DNA of 64,000 bases from Eggerthella lenta DSM 2243 (GCF_000024265.1 NC_013204.1:814501-878500); one strand, 5' to 3'; shown: positions 27,596 to 37,594, numbered from the stretch's first letter. The notes: generated from the sequence alone by a model not told the origin. Program-made: numbers and translations.

Positions 27596-28287
27596 TGGAG
27601 GCGGGGGAGCGCCGTTCCGGCGAGATGACGTTCTACGTCGTGCGTCACGGGCAGACGCTGTTCAACGTCATGGGCAAGGTGCAGGGCTGGTGCGACACGC
27701 CGCTCACGGACGAGGGCGTGCGCGCCGCGCAGTCGCTGGGCCGCGGGCTGGCCGAAGTGGACTTCTCCGCGGCGTACTCGAGCGACAGCGGCCGTGCCGT
27801 GCATACGCTCGACGAGCTGCTGCGCGCGCGGGGGAGCAAGGTGCCGTTCGGTCCCTACGATGACATGCGTTTGCGCGAATGGTGCTACGGCGACCTCGAG
27901 GGCGAGCCGGGAGAGCTGCTGCACGCCACGCTCGACGCGGGGTTCGGCGCGCCGCTGTCGTTCGAGGAGCACAATCGGCGGCTGCCCGAGGTGGCCGACG
28001 TGCTGGCGGATGCGGATTGCTCCGGCCGCGCCGAGCGCTTCGATGCCATCGAGCGGCGCCTGCGCGGGTTCTTCCGCGAGGCCGGCGATGATGGGCTGAA
28101 GCGCGGCGGCGGCAACGTGCTGGTGGTGACGCATTCGTTCGTCGTGCGCACGCTCGTGTACCTCATCGACCCGGAGCGCGTGAACGATCCGGTGAAGATA
28201 CCGAACGCCAGCGTCACGCGCATTTCCTACGACGGGTCGGATTTCCGTCTGGGCGAGATAGGCTCCACCGCCTGGCAACGGCCGTGA
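27595..28287 (+). CDS. Histidine phosphatase superfamily (phosphoglycerate mutase-like) protein
   Basis: A 230-residue protein with the RHGQTLFN catalytic motif near residue 18 (phospho-accepting His) and a second conserved His in VLVVTHSFVVR. These residues fit GpmB/CobC-type broad phosphatases rather than glycolytic mutase. ATG 27595 overlaps the previous stop; ATG 27625 directly before TFYVVRHG is an alternative. The substrate is unknown. Confidence 0.85.
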   Translation: MEAGERRSGEMTFYVVRHGQTLFNVMGKVQGWCDTPLTDEGVRAAQSLGRGLAEVDFSAAYSSDSGRAVHTLDELLRARGSKVPFGPYDDMRLREWCYGDLEGEPGELLHATLDAGFGAPLSFEEHNRRLPEVADVLADADCSGRAERFDAIERRLRGFFREAGDDGLKRGGGNVLVVTHSFVVRTLVYLIDPERVNDPVKIPNASVTRISYDGSDFRLGEIGSTAWQRP

Positions 28288-28334
28288 AGCGGAAGCGGCC
28301 GGAGCAAGCCTGCCCCGGCCGCTTCTGAAAGGAA

Positions 28335-29366
28335 CTACCAGCGATCCCAGCTGATGCGGCAGACAGGCGCGGTGCCGCCCATGCCGCCGTGTTCGCGCTG
28401 GCCGTGCTGATGGTGGTCGTGCCTCCGAGCCTGATCGTCCTCGCGTCCGCGAGGATGCCCGTCTTCGTGACCGGCCCCGTGATCGTGCGCATGGCCGCAT
28501 CCGCAGGCCTGCGTCCCGGCTTGACCCTGCTTCCGGCCGTGCGGATGCTCCTCGTGCGAGCCCTCTTCGGTTCCCTCGTGGTCGAGCGGATGCTTGCGCG
28601 CGCCCATCAGCCACTCGCCGGCCAGCAGCTGCATGCCCATGGGCATGAGCCGCACCGAGATCGAACCCACTTTGTTGTACCAGCCCGTCACGGCGCAGCG
28701 CTCGCCGCGCATGAGCGCGCGGTACACGCGGATGGCCGTCTCGTCGGTATCCATGGAGAAGTACTTCCACGCGGGCGCGTCCTCGATGCCGGCGTTCTTC
28801 GGGAAGTTCGTGCGCGTGGCGCCGGGGCAGACGGTGGTCACCGACACGCCGGTGTGCTTGAGCTCGCGCGCCAGCGCGGTTGAGAACGACAGCACGAACA
28901 CCTTCGCCGCGCCGTACAGCGCGTTGTAGGGGCACGGCGTTTTCGCCATCATCGAGCTCATGTTGAGGATGCGGCCGTGGCCGCGCTCCAGCATGGGATG
29001 CAGGAACACGCTGGTCAGCTCGGCGAGGCTGGTGACGCTGACCTGGATCATCGAGCGGATGTCGGCGATGGGCAGGTCGGAGAACTGGCCGGCGGGGCTG
29101 TAGCCCGCGTCGTTGACGAGGATCTCGATCTCCTTGCCCGCCTCCTGGACGCGCTTGAAGATGGTGCGCGCAGCGTCGGGGTCGGAGAGGTCGCAGGCGA
29201 TGGGAAGCACATCGATGTCGAGCCTGCGCAGCTCGTCGGCTTGCTTTTCCAGAGCCTCCTTGTCGCGTGCGACGGTGACCAGATCGAAGTCGTCGCTGGC
29301 GAACAGCAGGCAGAGGGCCTCTCCGATGCCGCTCGTCGCGCCGGTGACCAATGCGGTTTGTGCCAT
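28335..29366 (-). CDS. Short-chain dehydrogenase/reductase with long His-rich C-terminal tail
   Basis: A 343-residue protein. Residues 1-260 are a classical [11 protein letters not shown] (8-15) for NAD(P), NDAGYS, and the catalytic YGAAK. Residues about 268-343 form an extra tail very rich in His, Gly and acidic residues (ACGCGHAHDHGAGHEDGH, then RRHDHHQHGQREHGG), unlike normal SDRs of about 260 residues. The tail resembles nickel/zinc-binding or metallochaperone tails. ATG 29366 has AGGAG upstream. It is convergent with the phosphatase gene and is transcribed alone. Confidence 0.8.
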   Translation of the reverse strand: MAQTALVTGATSGIGEALCLLFASDDFDLVTVARDKEALEKQADELRRLDIDVLPIACDLSDPDAARTIFKRVQEAGKEIEILVNDAGYSPAGQFSDLPIADIRSMIQVSVTSLAELTSVFLHPMLERGHGRILNMSSMMAKTPCPYNALYGAAKVFVLSFSTALARELKHTGVSVTTVCPGATRTNFPKNAGIEDAPAWKYFSMDTDETAIRVYRALMRGERCAVTGWYNKVGSISVRLMPMGMQLLAGEWLMGARKHPLDHEGTEEGSHEEHPHGRKQGQAGTQACGCGHAHDHGAGHEDGHPRGREDDQARRHDHHQHGQREHGGMGGTAPVCRISWDRW

Positions 29367-29515
29367 GATGGCGCTCCTTTCGTGCCGGACGCGCTGCGCC
29401 CGAGTGGTTTTTCCCGCTATGATAGGAGCGAGAAGCGGGTGCCGTTCGGGCGGCTGCACGGCCGTTGGAAAGGTGCGACTTGCACGCAATCGGGCTGAAA
29501 TGGCGAGGAGGACGC

Positions 29516-30808
29516 TTACGAATCGAGTCGCGCCTCCTCGAGGGCGCCCTCCTCCCGCTTCAGGTCGGGCGCGGCGTCGTCGAGGTTGCGCATGCCGCGC
29601 GCGACCAGGGCGAAGGCCGTGATGGCCATCCAGCAGCCTACGAGCACGACGGCGGCCACCGAGGTGCCCAGTGCGCTGACGCCTACCGAGGTGGCGAACA
29701 CGGCAACGGGCGCCGCCGCCAGCAGAAGCGAGTTCTGCGTGCCCAGCGCGCTGCCGCGCGACGCTTCGGGAATGCGATCGAGCATGAAGAAGCCCAGCAG
29801 CGCCGACGCGGGTCCGGCGCTCACGCCCAGCACGAGCGCGCCCAGCAGCATGAACGGATAGGGAGGCAACGCGCCCAGAATAGCCACGCCCAACAGCATG
29901 CCGAACATCGACAGCACGTACCATGTCCGACGCGACAGACGCGGAGCGAACACGGCATAGGCGAGCGAGCTTGCCAGCAGGCCCAGCGACATGGTCGACA
30001 GCACGTAGCCCAGCAGCTCGGGACGGCCGCTGTCCGTGAAGAACACGGGCAGGACGAGGCCCTGGAACGATCCCATGACCATGACGATGCCGAACGTGAG
30101 CAGGGTGGAGACCGTCAGCACGCCGTCGGTGCGGAACAGCACGCGGATGCCGGTGCGCAGCGCGCCAACGGCCGATGGCACGACGCCCCGCTGCGCGGTC
30201 GCGTCGCCTTCGTTCGCAGGGGCACCCGATCGCACCGCGCCCACGCGGCGCGGGATGGTGGCGGTGGCAAGCGCTGCCGAGAACGAGAGGGCGGCCGTGA
30301 ACCACAGCGACGGCACGCCGCCGACCAGGCCGATGGACAGCGCCGCCAACGCGGGCCCTACGATGGTGACCAGCGAATCGAGCGACTGCGACAACCCCAT
30401 GAACCGTTGGAGGTCCACGTCGTCGTGTTTGGTGACGGCTGGCAGCAGCGCGTCGCGCGCGGTCATGCCGGGGATGTCGCCCACGGCTCCCAGCAGGCCC
30501 AGTGCGACGAACCACCAGAAGTTCAGCCCCCATACCATGTCCACCACGGGGATGAGCGCGACGCTGGCGGCGGATACGAGGTCGGAGGCGATGGATATGG
30601 TGCGGCGGTTGAAGCGGTCGAGCGCCGCACCGCCCACGATGCCGATGGCCATCTGGGGGACGGCGCAGATGAGCGCCAGCGTGCCGGCGGCCAGCGCATC
30701 GCCGGTGGTAGCCAGCAAGATGAGCGGAAGCGCGACGGCTGCGATGGAGTTTCCCAGCAGGGAAAGCGCGTTCGATACGAGGAAACGGATGGAGGTGCGG
30801 CCGAACAT
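29516..30808 (-). CDS. MFS transporter (MFS_3/enterobactin-exporter type)
   Basis: A 430-residue protein with about 12 transmembrane helices. SIRFLVSNALSLLGNSIAAV at the start and GGAALDRFNRRTISIASDLV (loop 2-3 motif A variant) place it with drug/siderophore efflux MFS proteins. ATG 30808 is chosen because the earlier open region runs through a dispersed repeat. The MerR gene lies just upstream on the same strand and probably controls it. The substrate is unknown. Confidence 0.83.
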   Translation of the reverse strand: MFGRTSIRFLVSNALSLLGNSIAAVALPLILLATTGDALAAGTLALICAVPQMAIGIVGGAALDRFNRRTISIASDLVSAASVALIPVVDMVWGLNFWWFVALGLLGAVGDIPGMTARDALLPAVTKHDDVDLQRFMGLSQSLDSLVTIVGPALAALSIGLVGGVPSLWFTAALSFSAALATATIPRRVGAVRSGAPANEGDATAQRGVVPSAVGALRTGIRVLFRTDGVLTVSTLLTFGIVMVMGSFQGLVLPVFFTDSGRPELLGYVLSTMSLGLLASSLAYAVFAPRLSRRTWYVLSMFGMLLGVAILGALPPYPFMLLGALVLGVSAGPASALLGFFMLDRIPEASRGSALGTQNSLLLAAAPVAVFATSVGVSALGTSVAAVVLVGCWMAITAFALVARGMRNLDDAAPDLKREEGALEEARLDS

Positions 30809-30830
30809 GAGGGGGATCCTTTCTGGCGAG

Positions 30831-30872
30831 TTCCTTCGACTGCGCGCCTGCGGCGCTTCGCTCAGGATGACA
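30831..30872. repeat. Dispersed repeat (CCTTCGACTGCGCGC ... CTCAGGATGACA)
   Basis: TTCCTTCGACTGCGCGC at 30831 and GCTTCGCTCAGGATGACA ending at 30872 match the right arm of the repeat at 35202-35357. It lies in the gap between the MerR and MFS genes. Confidence 0.7.
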
Positions 30873-30915
30873 ATCGTTGCTAGAAAGGAGTAAAAACTAC
30901 GACGCTGCGTCGGGG

Positions 30916-31734
30916 TCAAGCGTCCTGTGACGAAGATATGGAGGGGATTCGCTCAAGGATGCGCGCCTTCAGCTCTTCCATGATGCGATCTTCGGCAACA
31001 ATCTCTGTGGGCGAAAGGTCTTTGCGGAGGAGCTCTTGTATAGGGCTCCATGCGGTTGAATTCTCGAAGTCGGCCTCATCCTCCCAGTTGACCGGCTCGA
31101 AGCAGTCCATAACGGGGTCAAGCAGTTCAAGCGACTCCTTGACAAGGCGATCTATGTCCTCCGTCGTTGCATCGGGGCGCAGTTCGTCGTAACGCGCTTG
31201 GAGAGCCCGTATCTTATCGATGAGTCCCTTCTCGCTGAGTGCTGCAGTCACTCGCTCGAGCTCGGCGACCTCCCCTTCGTCATAGAGGTGCCCCATGATG
31301 AGCATCGCCTGGCGCTCCCCGTCATTAAAGTGTTCTGCAGCAAATAGCGCCTTGGCCGCGCGGGCGAACCGCACCGGCAAGTCGGGGTCCAACTGCTCGC
31401 GCTTCAGCAGGGCGATGGTGCGGCGTTGCTCCTGCAGACGCTCGATCTGCAGCGCCAGTTCGCGGTCGAGCTCATCGAGCGCCTCGTCGGCGTTCGGGCC
31501 GGCTGCTTCGGCCAGATGAGCGTCCATTTCGTCGAGCACCTCCGAAATGCGCGACAGCGAGAACCCTAGCGACGACAGCCGCTTGATGCGCAGCAGGCGC
31601 ACGAGGTCCCCTGCGCCGTAGTCGCGGTAGCCGTTCTCGCCGCGCGGCGGCTCGGGCAGCAGGTCGATGGCGTGATAATGGCGCAGCGTGCGCACCGACA
31701 CCCCCGCCAGCTTCGCTATCTCGCTCGACTTCAC
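30916..31734 (-). CDS. MerR-family transcriptional regulator
   Basis: A 272-residue protein. The N-terminal winged helix (SSEIAKLAGVSVRTLRHYHA, then PRGENGYRDYGAGDLVRLLR) is diagnostic of MerR; a coiled coil at about 95-125 dimerises the protein and a long C-terminal effector domain follows (TipAS-like length but not clearly TipAS). GTG 31734 is chosen with AAGGAGAG 6 bases upstream. The GNAT gene ends 23 bases upstream and the MFS gene lies downstream, so GNAT-MerR-MFS may be one resistance cassette. Confidence 0.85.
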   Translation of the reverse strand: MKSSEIAKLAGVSVRTLRHYHAIDLLPEPPRGENGYRDYGAGDLVRLLRIKRLSSLGFSLSRISEVLDEMDAHLAEAAGPNADEALDELDRELALQIERLQEQRRTIALLKREQLDPDLPVRFARAAKALFAAEHFNDGERQAMLIMGHLYDEGEVAELERVTAALSEKGLIDKIRALQARYDELRPDATTEDIDRLVKESLELLDPVMDCFEPVNWEDEADFENSTAWSPIQELLRKDLSPTEIVAEDRIMEELKARILERIPSISSSQDA

Positions 31735-31757
31735 CAGGAACTCTCCTTCGCTCGCGC

Positions 31758-32423
31758 CTACCGCGCCCGGCGGACCATCAGGCGCTCTTCGATGGGGAAG
31801 GCGTCGATGCTGCGGCGCTCCACCGTCTCGAAGCCGAAGTGGCCGTACAGCTGCTCGAGCCGTTCGGTGTAGCAATCGAGGTAGCAGGCCAGCCCGTGCT
31901 CGTCGGCGTATTCCAGAAACGGCGTGAACAGACGGCGGAATGCTCCGCTGCCGCGCTTCTCGGGATCCACGCCGGCCGAGATGAAGTAGATGAAATCCTC
32001 GTCGGCCGCCGCACGCTCGAGCGGCCAGCTCGTGGAGGAGATGGGGTCCATCGCCTCGATGCGCGGTCCCAGCACGTCGATCTCTTCGTCGGTGAGCACC
32101 TCGGCCAGAAGCGCGCCCGATTCCTCCTCGAGCTCGGTCCAGTCGACGTCGCCCAGCTCGCTGCGCAGGTAGACGTTCGCGGCCCCCGCTCGGTCGGGCA
32201 GCGCGTACACGCACTGGTACGGTGCGGTGACCTCGTAGTCCGACCGGATGACGGCGCGCGTGATCTCCAGCTTGCGATCGCGTCCGATGCCCAGCTCGTC
32301 GAGCGCTTCGAGCCAGGTGACGTACCACATCTCCTCGAGGAAGCACGTGCCCACCATGCGGGCGAGCGCATCGAGCTCCTCGGTTCGGTCGGGTTGAACG
32401 GTGACGAGTCCGGGCAGGTTCAT
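31758..32423 (-). CDS. GNAT-family N-acetyltransferase
   Basis: A 221-residue protein with the acetyl-CoA binding pattern [18 protein letters not shown] and a C-terminal [13 protein letters not shown] strand typical of GNAT enzymes. ATG 32423 is preceded by AAAGGATG; an earlier ATG at 32480 would add 19 residues. It is divergent from the first agmatine operon and co-directional with the MerR regulator, compatible with a detoxification role, which is inference. Confidence 0.8.
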   Translation of the reverse strand: MNLPGLVTVQPDRTEELDALARMVGTCFLEEMWYVTWLEALDELGIGRDRKLEITRAVIRSDYEVTAPYQCVYALPDRAGAANVYLRSELGDVDWTELEEESGALLAEVLTDEEIDVLGPRIEAMDPISSTSWPLERAAADEDFIYFISAGVDPEKRGSGAFRRLFTPFLEYADEHGLACYLDCYTERLEQLYGHFGFETVERRSIDAFPIEERLMVRRAR

Positions 32424-32634
32424 AGGGCATCCTTTTGCGATTCGGTTTCGGTTCGTCTTCGATTCTCGCACGACCCGCAAGCCTTGTCGAGCGCTTCGGC
32501 GATTCGGGTTACAACTGAGGGCAAGGCGCGGCCGTACTGCAATCCGGTCGCGCCGGTTTGTCTTCGCCGCATCGCGCTGGCGCTGCCGCGACGACGGGCT
32601 GCCCGTTCAGTTCGCTTTCGAAGGAGGCTTTTCG

Positions 32635-33660
32635 ATGACCGTCAAGGATTTTCTCGATACCAACGATTTCACGAAGGACCAGCTGCTCGACATGATCGAG
32701 CTGTCGCGCGTGCTCAAGCGCTGCGTGAAGGCCGGGTACTACCCCGAGCTGCTGAAACATAAGACGCTGGGCATGATCTTCCAGCAGGTGTCCACCCGCA
32801 CGCGCCTGTCGTTCGAGGGCGCCATGGCCGACCTCGGCGGCACGGGCCAGTTCTACGCGCCCGGCACCATCCAGCTGGGCGGTCACGAGACCATCGAGGA
32901 CTCGGCCCGCGTCATGAGCCGCCTGCTGGACGTTCTCGAAGCGCGCGTCGACCGCCACGAGGACCTCGTCGAGCTGGCGAAGTACGCGACGATCCCCGTG
33001 ATCAACGGCATGTCCGACTACAACCATCCCACCCAGGAGATGGGCGACCTCCTCACCATGATCGAGCATCTGCCCGAGGGCAAGCGCATCGAGAACTGCA
33101 AGATGGTGTTCGTGGGCGATGCCACCCAGGTGTGCGTGTCGGAGATGTTCATCACCTCGAAGATGGGCATGACCTTCGTGCAGTACGGCCCCGAGGGCCA
33201 TCAGATTCGCGAGGACCTGCTGGAGATCGGTCGTAAGAACTGCGAGGTGTCGGGCGGCAGCGTCAGCGTCACCGACAACCGCGAGGAGGCCATGAAGGAC
33301 GCCGACTTCGTGTACACCGACGTGTGGTACGGCCTGTACGACAAGGAGCTGTCGAAGGACGAGCGCATGGCCATCTTCTACCCGACGTACCAGGTCACCG
33401 AGGAGCTTATGGCCATGGCTGCCCCGGACGCCAAGTTCATGCACTGCCTGCCCGCCTCGCGCGGCGAGGAAGTGACCGACGCGGTGATCGACGGCTCGCA
33501 GTCCATCTGCTGGGACGAGGCCGAGAACCGCAAGCACTCCATCCGCGGCTTGCTGGCGTACTTCTGCAAGCAGGCCGAAACCGACCAGACCGAAGCCGGA
33601 GAAGCCCACGACCAGCTGAACTACCTGCTGGAAGGCCTCGGCAAGCAAGCGATCAAGTAA
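32635..33660 (+). CDS. aguB: Putrescine carbamoyltransferase, first copy
   Basis: A 341-residue transcarbamylase. STRTR (53-57) binds carbamoyl phosphate, HPTQ (131-134) and HCLPA (269-273) complete the site, and YGLYD (231-235) is the substrate-loop region that in putrescine transcarbamylases replaces the ornithine SMG loop. It converts N-carbamoylputrescine and phosphate to putrescine and carbamoyl phosphate. ATG 32635 has AAGGAGG upstream. The gene order with the following antiporter, deiminase and kinase is the aguBDAC order of lactic acid bacteria. Confidence 0.9.
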   Translation: MTVKDFLDTNDFTKDQLLDMIELSRVLKRCVKAGYYPELLKHKTLGMIFQQVSTRTRLSFEGAMADLGGTGQFYAPGTIQLGGHETIEDSARVMSRLLDVLEARVDRHEDLVELAKYATIPVINGMSDYNHPTQEMGDLLTMIEHLPEGKRIENCKMVFVGDATQVCVSEMFITSKMGMTFVQYGPEGHQIREDLLEIGRKNCEVSGGSVSVTDNREEAMKDADFVYTDVWYGLYDKELSKDERMAIFYPTYQVTEELMAMAAPDAKFMHCLPASRGEEVTDAVIDGSQSICWDEAENRKHSIRGLLAYFCKQAETDQTEAGEAHDQLNYLLEGLGKQAIK

Positions 33661-33689
33661 GGGTCCGACTGATTTGAAAGAGGCTCCTT

Positions 33690-35192
33690 ATGGCAAAGAA
33701 TAAGAAATTCCGGTTGGTCGATGCGATCCTGTCGGTCATCACCGTCGTGTTCGTGGCCGAGGCGGCGGCTCCTGCGGCCGCCATCGGCAACTCGCAGTTC
33801 TTCTGGTGGATCTTCCTCATCATCGCGTTTCTGCTGCCGTACGGCTTGGTGGTCAGCGAGCTGGGCACCACCTACGACGACGAGGGCGGCCTGTACGACT
33901 GGGTTCGCCGCGCGTTCGGCGACAAGTGGGGCAGCCGCGTGAGCTGGTACTACTGGATCAACTTCCCGCTGTGGATGGCGTCGCTCGCTTTCCTGTTCCC
34001 CGAGACCATCTCGATGATCACCGGCATGGAAATAGGGCTGGTGCCCTCGCTGGCCATCGAGCTGGCGTTCATCTGGATCGTCGTGTTCCTCAGCTTCTCG
34101 AAGGTGTCGGACTCGGCGTGGATCCTCAACCTGGCCGCCGTGCTCAAGGTGGGCATCGCGCTGGTGGTGGGCGGCCTCGGCATTTGGTACGCCGTGAACT
34201 TCGGCTTCGCGAACGACATGGCGCCCGAGACGTTCCTGCCGGCGCTCGACTCGAACAGCCTGACGTACTTGTCCATCATCCTGTTCAACTTCATGGGCTT
34301 CGAGGTCATCACCACGTACGTGGGCTCGATGGAGAACCCGAACAAGCAGATTCCCCGCGCCATCATCGCGGGCGGCATCGCCATCGCGGCGCTGTACCTG
34401 TTCAGCTCGTTCGGCATCGGCGCCGCCATCCCGGCCATGGACATCTCGCTGGACTCCGGCATCATGGACGCCGTGGGCATCATGGCGGGCGTGGGCAGCG
34501 TGCTGTTCATCGTGGTGGGCATCGTGTTCCTCATCACGTTGTTCGGCAACATGGTCAGCTGGTCGTTCGGCGTGAACTTCGTGGCCGAGCACGCGGCGCG
34601 CAAGAAGAACATGCCGAAGGTGTTCGCGCACGAGAGCAAGAAGAACCAGATGCCCACCGGTGCCGCCATCGTCAACGGCGTGGTGGCCAGCGTGCTGGTG
34701 CTGCTGTCGCCCGTGATGGAGCTGGCGGGCTTCGACAGCTTCTTCTGGATCTTCTTCTCCATGAACATCGTGTTCCTACTGATCAGCTACATTCCCATGT
34801 TCCCCGCGTTTTTGAAGCTGCGCAAAATCGACCCTGCGGCGAACCGCGTGTTCAAGGTGCCGGGCGGCCACGGCGTGGCGCTGGTGGTGGCGTGGGTGCC
34901 GGTGATCCTGCTGGTGCTGGCCATCATCGCCACCATCGTGCCGCTGAACGGCTCGCCCGACGAGATGGGCAAGATTCCCATGCTCATCGGCGTGATCGCG
35001 TTCGTCATCCTGGGCGAGATCGTGCGCATCTGGTCGGCGCGCGGGCGCAAGGACGATTACGGCGGCATGGGCTCGAGCGGCGATCCGTTCGAGTTCGACG
35101 TGGCGCACGGCTACGAGGAGATGCCCGAATCCGAGAAGATCGCCGTGGAAGAGGACCTGCTCATCGGCCGCGAACCGCGCGATCTGGTGTAA
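33690..35192 (+). CDS. aguD: APC-family agmatine/putrescine antiporter, first copy
   Basis: A 500-residue, about 12-helix transporter of the amino acid-polyamine-organocation superfamily (AEAAAPAAAIGNSQFFWWIF, then GTTYDDEGGLYDWVRRAFGD). In this operon position it would exchange external agmatine for internal putrescine, keeping the pathway electrically and osmotically balanced. The C-terminus ends with a polar tail (SSGDPFEFDVAHGYEEMPES) unlike the Ala/Glu-rich tail of the second copy. A dispersed repeat follows the stop. Confidence 0.85.
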   Translation: MAKNKKFRLVDAILSVITVVFVAEAAAPAAAIGNSQFFWWIFLIIAFLLPYGLVVSELGTTYDDEGGLYDWVRRAFGDKWGSRVSWYYWINFPLWMASLAFLFPETISMITGMEIGLVPSLAIELAFIWIVVFLSFSKVSDSAWILNLAAVLKVGIALVVGGLGIWYAVNFGFANDMAPETFLPALDSNSLTYLSIILFNFMGFEVITTYVGSMENPNKQIPRAIIAGGIAIAALYLFSSFGIGAAIPAMDISLDSGIMDAVGIMAGVGSVLFIVVGIVFLITLFGNMVSWSFGVNFVAEHAARKKNMPKVFAHESKKNQMPTGAAIVNGVVASVLVLLSPVMELAGFDSFFWIFFSMNIVFLLISYIPMFPAFLKLRKIDPAANRVFKVPGGHGVALVVAWVPVILLVLAIIATIVPLNGSPDEMGKIPMLIGVIAFVILGEIVRIWSARGRKDDYGGMGSSGDPFEFDVAHGYEEMPESEKIAVEEDLLIGREPRDLV

Positions 35193-35201
35193 AGCGACCC
35201 C

Positions 35202-35357
35202 TGTCATCCTGAGCGGAGCGTAGCCGATGTCATCCTGAGCGTAGGCGGCGAAGCCGCCGGAGTCGAAGGATCCCGTGCGGCGCCAGCCGTAAACCTTCCT
35301 GCTGCCGCCAAACGGGATCCTTCGACTGCGCGCTGACGCGCTTCGCTCAGGATGACA
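35202..35357. repeat. Dispersed TCATCCTGAGCG repeat, inverted pair
   Basis: TGTCATCCTGAGCG occurs twice (35202 and 35228) and its reverse complement closes the unit (35345-35357), with GAAGGATCCC and GGGATCCTTCGACT facing each other in the interior. It fills most of the gap between aguD and aguA, forming a large imperfect hairpin. Related copies are at 27003, 30831 and 43704. The class is widespread in gut anaerobes. Confidence 0.8.
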
Positions 35358-35421
35358 ACCCGGATGGCGCTTCAGCTCGGTTTTCATCAAGGATGACAAC
35401 CAACCCCGAAAGGACGTACCT

Positions 35422-36537
35422 ATGGATACGATTTACGAGAACGAATCGACCCCGAAGAAAGACGGCTACCGCATGCCCGGCGAATTCGAGCCGCAGGAGT
35501 GCATCTGGATGCTGTGGCCGCATCGTCCCGACAACTGGCGCGACGGCGCGAAGCCCGCGCAGAAGGCGTACGCCGACGTGGCGCGCGGCATCGCCCAGTT
35601 CGAGCCGGTCATCGTGGGCGTGAACCCCGAGGACTACGCCGCCGCGCACTACGTGCTGGCGGGCGAGGAGAACATCCTGGTTGTGGAGATGACTAGCGAC
35701 GACTCGTGGATCCGCGACTGCGGCCCCACGTTCGTGGTGAACGACGACGGCGACGTGCGCGCGGTGCACTGGCACTTCAACGCATGGGGCGGGCTGGTGG
35801 ACGGCCTGTACTTCCCGTGGGACCAGGACGCGCTCGTGGGCCTGAAGGTGGCCGACCTCGCCGGCGTGGACCGCTACCGCCCGGACTCGTTCGTGCTGGA
35901 GGGCGGCTCCATCCACGTGGACGGCGAAGGCACCGTGATGACCACGGAGATGTGCCTCTTGTCCGAGGGGCGCAACCCCGAGCTCTCGAAGGAGCAAATC
36001 GAGAACTACCTGTGCGAGTACCTGGGCGTCGACAAGGTGATCTGGATCAAGGACGGCATAGACCCCGAGGAGACGAACGGGCACATCGACGACGTGGCCT
36101 GCTTCGTGCGCCCGGGCGAGGTGGCCTGCATCTGGACCGACGACGAGGACAACCCGTTCTACGAAGCCGCGCACGCCGCCTACGAGACGCTGTCGAACGC
36201 CACCGACGCCAAGGGGCGGGCGCTCAAGGTGCACAAGCTGACCATGCCGAAGGAGCCGGTCTACATGACGCAGGAGGAAGTGGACGCCATCGACGTGGTG
36301 GAGGGCACCATCCCGCGCACCACCGAGGACGTGTGCATCGCCTCGTACATGAACTTCCTCATCGGCAACGATTTCGTGCTGGTGCCCCAGTACGACGACG
36401 AATACGACGAGATGGCGTTGCAGCAGGTGCAGCAGATGTTCCCCGAACGCGAAGTCGTGGGCGTGCCCACGCGCGAAGTGGTGTACGGCGGCGGCAACAT
36501 CCACTGCATCACCCAGCAGCAGCCGGCTGGCGTGTAA
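35422..36537 (+). CDS. aguA: Agmatine deiminase, first copy
   Basis: A 371-residue guanidino-group hydrolase with a five-bladed propeller. The nucleophile is Cys362 in GGGNIHCITQQ at the extreme C-terminus; GGSIHVDGEGT supplies the catalytic His and DDSWIRDCGPTFV the guanidinium-binding Asp region. It converts agmatine to N-carbamoylputrescine and ammonia. ATG 35422 has AAAGGA upstream. It is 15 residues shorter than the second copy. Confidence 0.93.
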   Translation: MDTIYENESTPKKDGYRMPGEFEPQECIWMLWPHRPDNWRDGAKPAQKAYADVARGIAQFEPVIVGVNPEDYAAAHYVLAGEENILVVEMTSDDSWIRDCGPTFVVNDDGDVRAVHWHFNAWGGLVDGLYFPWDQDALVGLKVADLAGVDRYRPDSFVLEGGSIHVDGEGTVMTTEMCLLSEGRNPELSKEQIENYLCEYLGVDKVIWIKDGIDPEETNGHIDDVACFVRPGEVACIWTDDEDNPFYEAAHAAYETLSNATDAKGRALKVHKLTMPKEPVYMTQEEVDAIDVVEGTIPRTTEDVCIASYMNFLIGNDFVLVPQYDDEYDEMALQQVQQMFPEREVVGVPTREVVYGGGNIHCITQQQPAGV

Positions 36538-36568
36538 AGTCCGAAGCCCCAATCAGAAAGGATTTCCC

Positions 36569-37522
36569 ATGTCCTATCAGAAAGGACCCGGCCAGACCGT
36601 GGTCATCGCCCTCGGCGGCAACGCCTTGGGCAACACGCCGCAAGAGCAGCTCGAGCTGGTGAAGAACACCGCCTCGCACATCGTCGACATGGTGGGCGAG
36701 GGCGTGAACGTCGTCGTGTCCCATGGCAACGGGCCGCAGGTCGGCATGATCCAAAACGCGTTCGACTACGCGAACGCCCATGACGGCAAGACGCCGGCCA
36801 TGCCGCTGCCCGAGTGCGGCGCCATGAGCCAGGGATACATCGGCTACCAGCTGTCCCAGGCCATCCTGAACGAGCTCAAGCGTCGCGACATCATGCGCTC
36901 GTCGGTGGCGCTCATTACCCAGACGGTGGTCGACGCGAACGACCCCGCGTTCCAGGATCCCACGAAGCCCGTGGGCGCGTTTCTTACTGAAGACGAGGCC
37001 GTGCGTCTTGCGAACGAGACGGGCGCCACGTTCAAGGAGGACGCCGGCCGCGGCTGGCGCCAGGTGGTGGCTTCTCCCGCGCCGGTGCGCATCGTGGAGT
37101 TCGATGCCATCAAGGATCTCGTGGACGACGGCTACCTCGTGGTGTCCACAGGAGGCGGCGGCGTGCCCGTCGTCGAGGAGGACGGCGGGTATCGCGGCGT
37201 GCCGGCCGTCATCGACAAAGACCGCTCCAGCGCCAAGCTGGCGGCCGACTTCAAGGCCGACATGCTGGTCATCCTCACCGCGGTGCCGAAGGTGGCCATC
37301 AACTTCAACACGCCGGACCAGCAGGACCTCGACGTGCTGACCGTGGCCGAGGCCGCGCAGTATATCGAGGAAGGCCAGTTCGCTCCCGGCTCCATGCTGC
37401 CGAAGGTGGAGGCCTGCATCGCGTACCTGCAAGCCTACCCCGAGGGCAAGGCCATCATCACCAGCCTCGAGAACGCCGCCGAAGCCATCGAGGGCGAGTC
37501 CGGCACCCTGATCGTGGCGTAA
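36569..37522 (+). CDS. aguC: Carbamate kinase, first copy
   Basis: A 317-residue amino-acid-kinase-fold protein (VVIALGGNALGNTPQEQ at the start, SHGNGPQVGMI near residue 50, and VASPAPVRIVEFDAIKDL). It makes ATP and carbamate from ADP and carbamoyl phosphate, the energy-yielding step of agmatine catabolism. It ends the first operon; a GC-rich hairpin follows. It is very similar to the second copy. Confidence 0.93.
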   Translation: MSYQKGPGQTVVIALGGNALGNTPQEQLELVKNTASHIVDMVGEGVNVVVSHGNGPQVGMIQNAFDYANAHDGKTPAMPLPECGAMSQGYIGYQLSQAILNELKRRDIMRSSVALITQTVVDANDPAFQDPTKPVGAFLTEDEAVRLANETGATFKEDAGRGWRQVVASPAPVRIVEFDAIKDLVDDGYLVVSTGGGGVPVVEEDGGYRGVPAVIDKDRSSAKLAADFKADMLVILTAVPKVAINFNTPDQQDLDVLTVAEAAQYIEEGQFAPGSMLPKVEACIAYLQAYPEGKAIITSLENAAEAIEGESGTLIVA

Positions 37523-37531
37523 GCGCCGAAA

Positions 37532-37565
37532 GCGTGCGGCCCGTCGACGCGCGGGCCACGCGCTT
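37532..37565 (+). terminator. Possible terminator of the first agmatine operon
   Basis: Stem GGCCCG/CGGGCC extended with one bulge, 10 bases after the carbamate kinase stop, followed by only a short TTCT. Confidence 0.4.
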
Positions 37566-37594
37566 CTCCATCGTGAAGGCGCGAGTCGAAATTC

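Noticed and set aside
29465-30883. Long open frame opposite the MFS gene
   Set aside because: Its translation is Arg/His/Gln-rich with no recognisable domain, while the other strand encodes a clear 12-helix transporter; long antisense frames are expected at this GC content.
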